Source of the DNA: Istiophorus platypterus
Lineage: Eukaryota > Chordata > Actinopteri > Istiophoriformes > Istiophoridae
Direction of reading: 5' to 3'
Assembly (NCBI GenBank): GCA_016859345.1
Contig: CM029122.1
Coordinates: 24,498,575-24,562,574 of the forward strand
DNA length: 64,000 bases
Part shown: piece by piece, positions 60,332-64,000 of the stretch
Layout: the number at the start of each line of letters is the position of its first letter
Position numbering within the stretch: the stretch's first letter is position 1
The notes under the pieces: model-generated
What the model saw: the letters and a program-made list of their open reading frames with translations, nothing else
Told to the model about the DNA's origin: nothing
Databases searched by the model: none
Made by a program: the position numbers and the translations under genes

Positions 60332-60534
60332 GTCCAATTACTTCTGAGCCTATGTATGCAATGGCTGTAATTCCTAAACATTTAATGTAAATTTTTTGTG
60401 AAACCCCTTCAATTAAAGCTGAAAGTCTACACTTCAATCACATCTCGATTTGTTTATTTCAAATCCATTGTGGTTTTGTACAGAGGCAAAATTACAAAAG
60501 TTGTGCCACTGTCCAAATATTTAGGACCTAACTG
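60332..60534 (-). repeat. Right terminal inverted repeat of the Tc1-type element
   Basis: Read on the minus strand it begins 'cagttaggtcctaaatattt' and continues 'ggacagtggcacaac', the better preserved of the two ends. Confidence 0.85.
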
Positions 60535-60536
60535 TA

Positions 60537-62026
60537 CATATGCCATTTTTTTACACAGGCACAAGGGCCATCGTCATTTGATTAATATTACTATATTTTC
60601 CTAATTATCACTTTTACATCAAATAAAGGCATACAAAAAGCTGTAATTTACAAATAATGTGTTTATTGTGTTGATACTTGCACTCGTATTAATATCAAAC
60701 ATTATTAATTACAAAAAGTGTTGTGATCAAATTTTTTTTTTTCAGCTGGCACATTTCTAAAACAAACTGGTAAAGAAGAACAAACAGGGGTTTTGTGTAT
60801 TATTTTATTTCTGTACATCCATGAAAAGAAAGAAAAGCTTTGAATAGACTTAAACTAGATTAATAGAATTGTAATGCTCACTTATGTAATTTGTGTTTAA
60901 TTTACAATAATAACAGTATAATAATAGTAAAAATAATAACAGTCTCACACTGAATTCTGAGTTAATCACATTTACACAACATAGTGAAACACATAAAATT
61001 ATTTCAAGTGAGAATATGTCTTGTAAATATACAGGGTTTATACAGTGTCATGTATTCTTCAGTGTGGACAGTTATGTAAGACCACTAGCTTCATACAATA
61101 TTTCAGAATGATGAGAAACTGTGCTCAGAAAAACGGAGCATTTCACAAGCTTCAAAATGGGATAAGCCTTGTCCTCTTTCCTATGAATCTTACTATTGTT
61201 TATCTTTTAGTATAAGGTATAGAATAAATAACTGAAAGGAGCTGAAAGACCAGAGAACATTCAACACTCAAGTTTTTATGAAAAGACAAGTGCTGAAGCT
61301 GGTCTGTAACCACCACTGATTTCATCCGCTTATGAGAATAAAGAATAAGGATAAAATACAAAAAAAATAAACTTAAAAGCATTATACTCTGTCCATTGAG
61401 ATTGACAGTGCATTCCTGTGAAACAGTGGCTGTCAGAACACAAACACAATTGTCCTCATGTGACACAACTCTGCATTTTATCACCTGCAGGATAATGAAT
61501 GTAACATAAACATGCAATTGTTTTTGTTTTTATATTCCACCATTCATTGCAGAGTACACTAAATATAGTATATAGACATACATTTTATCCACATGATCAG
61601 AATCAAACACTCAGTCTGAATTACTGATAAGACACAAAGCAAGTATGTTGATCAAGAAGGATGGGCACAACAGGTTTTCTGACCGACCATACAAAGTAAA
61701 GCTGTTTTAAATAATTATATATGAATAAATTAAGGAAAAGAAGGGCCTCATATCTTACACAGTAAAATTCAACATAAAAAAATTCAGTGTGTTAGTCATT
61801 GCCCTCCTTTGAAGTTAATTGTTGGCCATACTAGGGAAGACATTGGATCACCCTTCTTCTTTCAAAACCATTCAGAGTTGAGAAAAACAGGGCCTATAGT
61901 GCACACCCCCAGCCTGCAGAGTGCAGTGCATGTTCACACTTGATTTAAGCTGCTGTCTTCAGTAGTTCTATGGCCCTGAATGTTCATACTGAAAGTCCAA
62001 AGTCTGTGATTTGAAAGGCTGTTGTG
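60537..62026 (-). other. slc10a2 3' flank, possible 3' UTR
   Basis: AT-rich sequence downstream of the slc10a2 stop. It probably includes the 3' UTR, but no polyadenylation site can be chosen with confidence. Positions 61994-62026 are the source of the untranslated part of the transposon insert. Confidence 0.5.

Positions 62027-64000
<1,974 letters not shown>

Larger units (their letters stand above)
58835..60534 (-). mobile_element. Tc1/mariner-type transposon carrying a slc10a2 exon fragment
   Basis: A 1700-bp element bounded by TA dinucleotides (58833-58834 and 60535-60536). Its terminal inverted repeats are about 200 bp (58835-59052 and 60332-60534) and share 'tggacagtg(a/g)cacaac', 'ttttgtaattttgcctc' and 'taggaattacagccatt'. 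The transposase on the minus strand is frameshifted. Its middle is interrupted by a 139-bp segment nearly identical to the end of the slc10a2 last exon. It is inactive as an autonomous element. Confidence 0.9.

Overview
This is nuclear DNA of a bony fish, most likely a ray-finned (teleost) species. The evidence is compact vertebrate genes with GT-AG introns, an inhibin/activin beta-B gene, a bile-acid transporter gene, a fish-type Tc1 transposon, an L2/Maui-like LINE, and many CA, TA and AAT microsatellites. No bacterial, plasmid or CRISPR features are present. The species cannot be named from the sequence.

Layout. Positions 1-36 kb are gene-poor: microsatellites, degenerate minisatellites, a 5'-truncated LINE (17.4-19.6 kb), a tandem pair of dispersed repeats (26.4-27.0 kb), an inverted-repeat element (27.2-28.3 kb), and stretches of ordinary unique sequence that may hold regulatory elements. 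I found no confident coding exon there, apart from one orphan exon-like segment at 36158-36210. At 38.7-45.7 kb lies inhbb on the minus strand, with two exons and a phase-1 intron of 5784 bp, giving a 403-residue activin beta-B precursor. Its CpG-rich upstream region is at 45.7-46.3 kb. At 48.6-54.9 kb (5' end perhaps near 56.9 kb) is a minus-strand kelch beta-propeller gene. Seven exons join in phase, but I could not name it. At 62.0-64.0 kb are the last five coding exons of slc10a2 (ileal-type sodium/bile acid cotransporter), also minus strand, running off the right edge.

The most striking observation is between the kelch gene and slc10a2. A Tc1/mariner-type element (58835-60534, long terminal inverted repeats, TA duplication) carries in the middle of its decayed transposase a 139-bp segment about 96% identical to the end of the slc10a2 last exon (coding tail, stop codon and start of the 3' UTR). 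The source exon is about 2.1 kb away in the same orientation. The insert is read in a different frame from slc10a2 and keeps the transposase amino-terminal frame open. This looks like local capture of a host exon fragment by a DNA transposon.

The three host genes share an orientation but have unrelated roles: secreted TGF-beta family ligand, putative cytoplasmic kelch scaffold, and membrane bile-acid uptake. Nothing suggests they act together.
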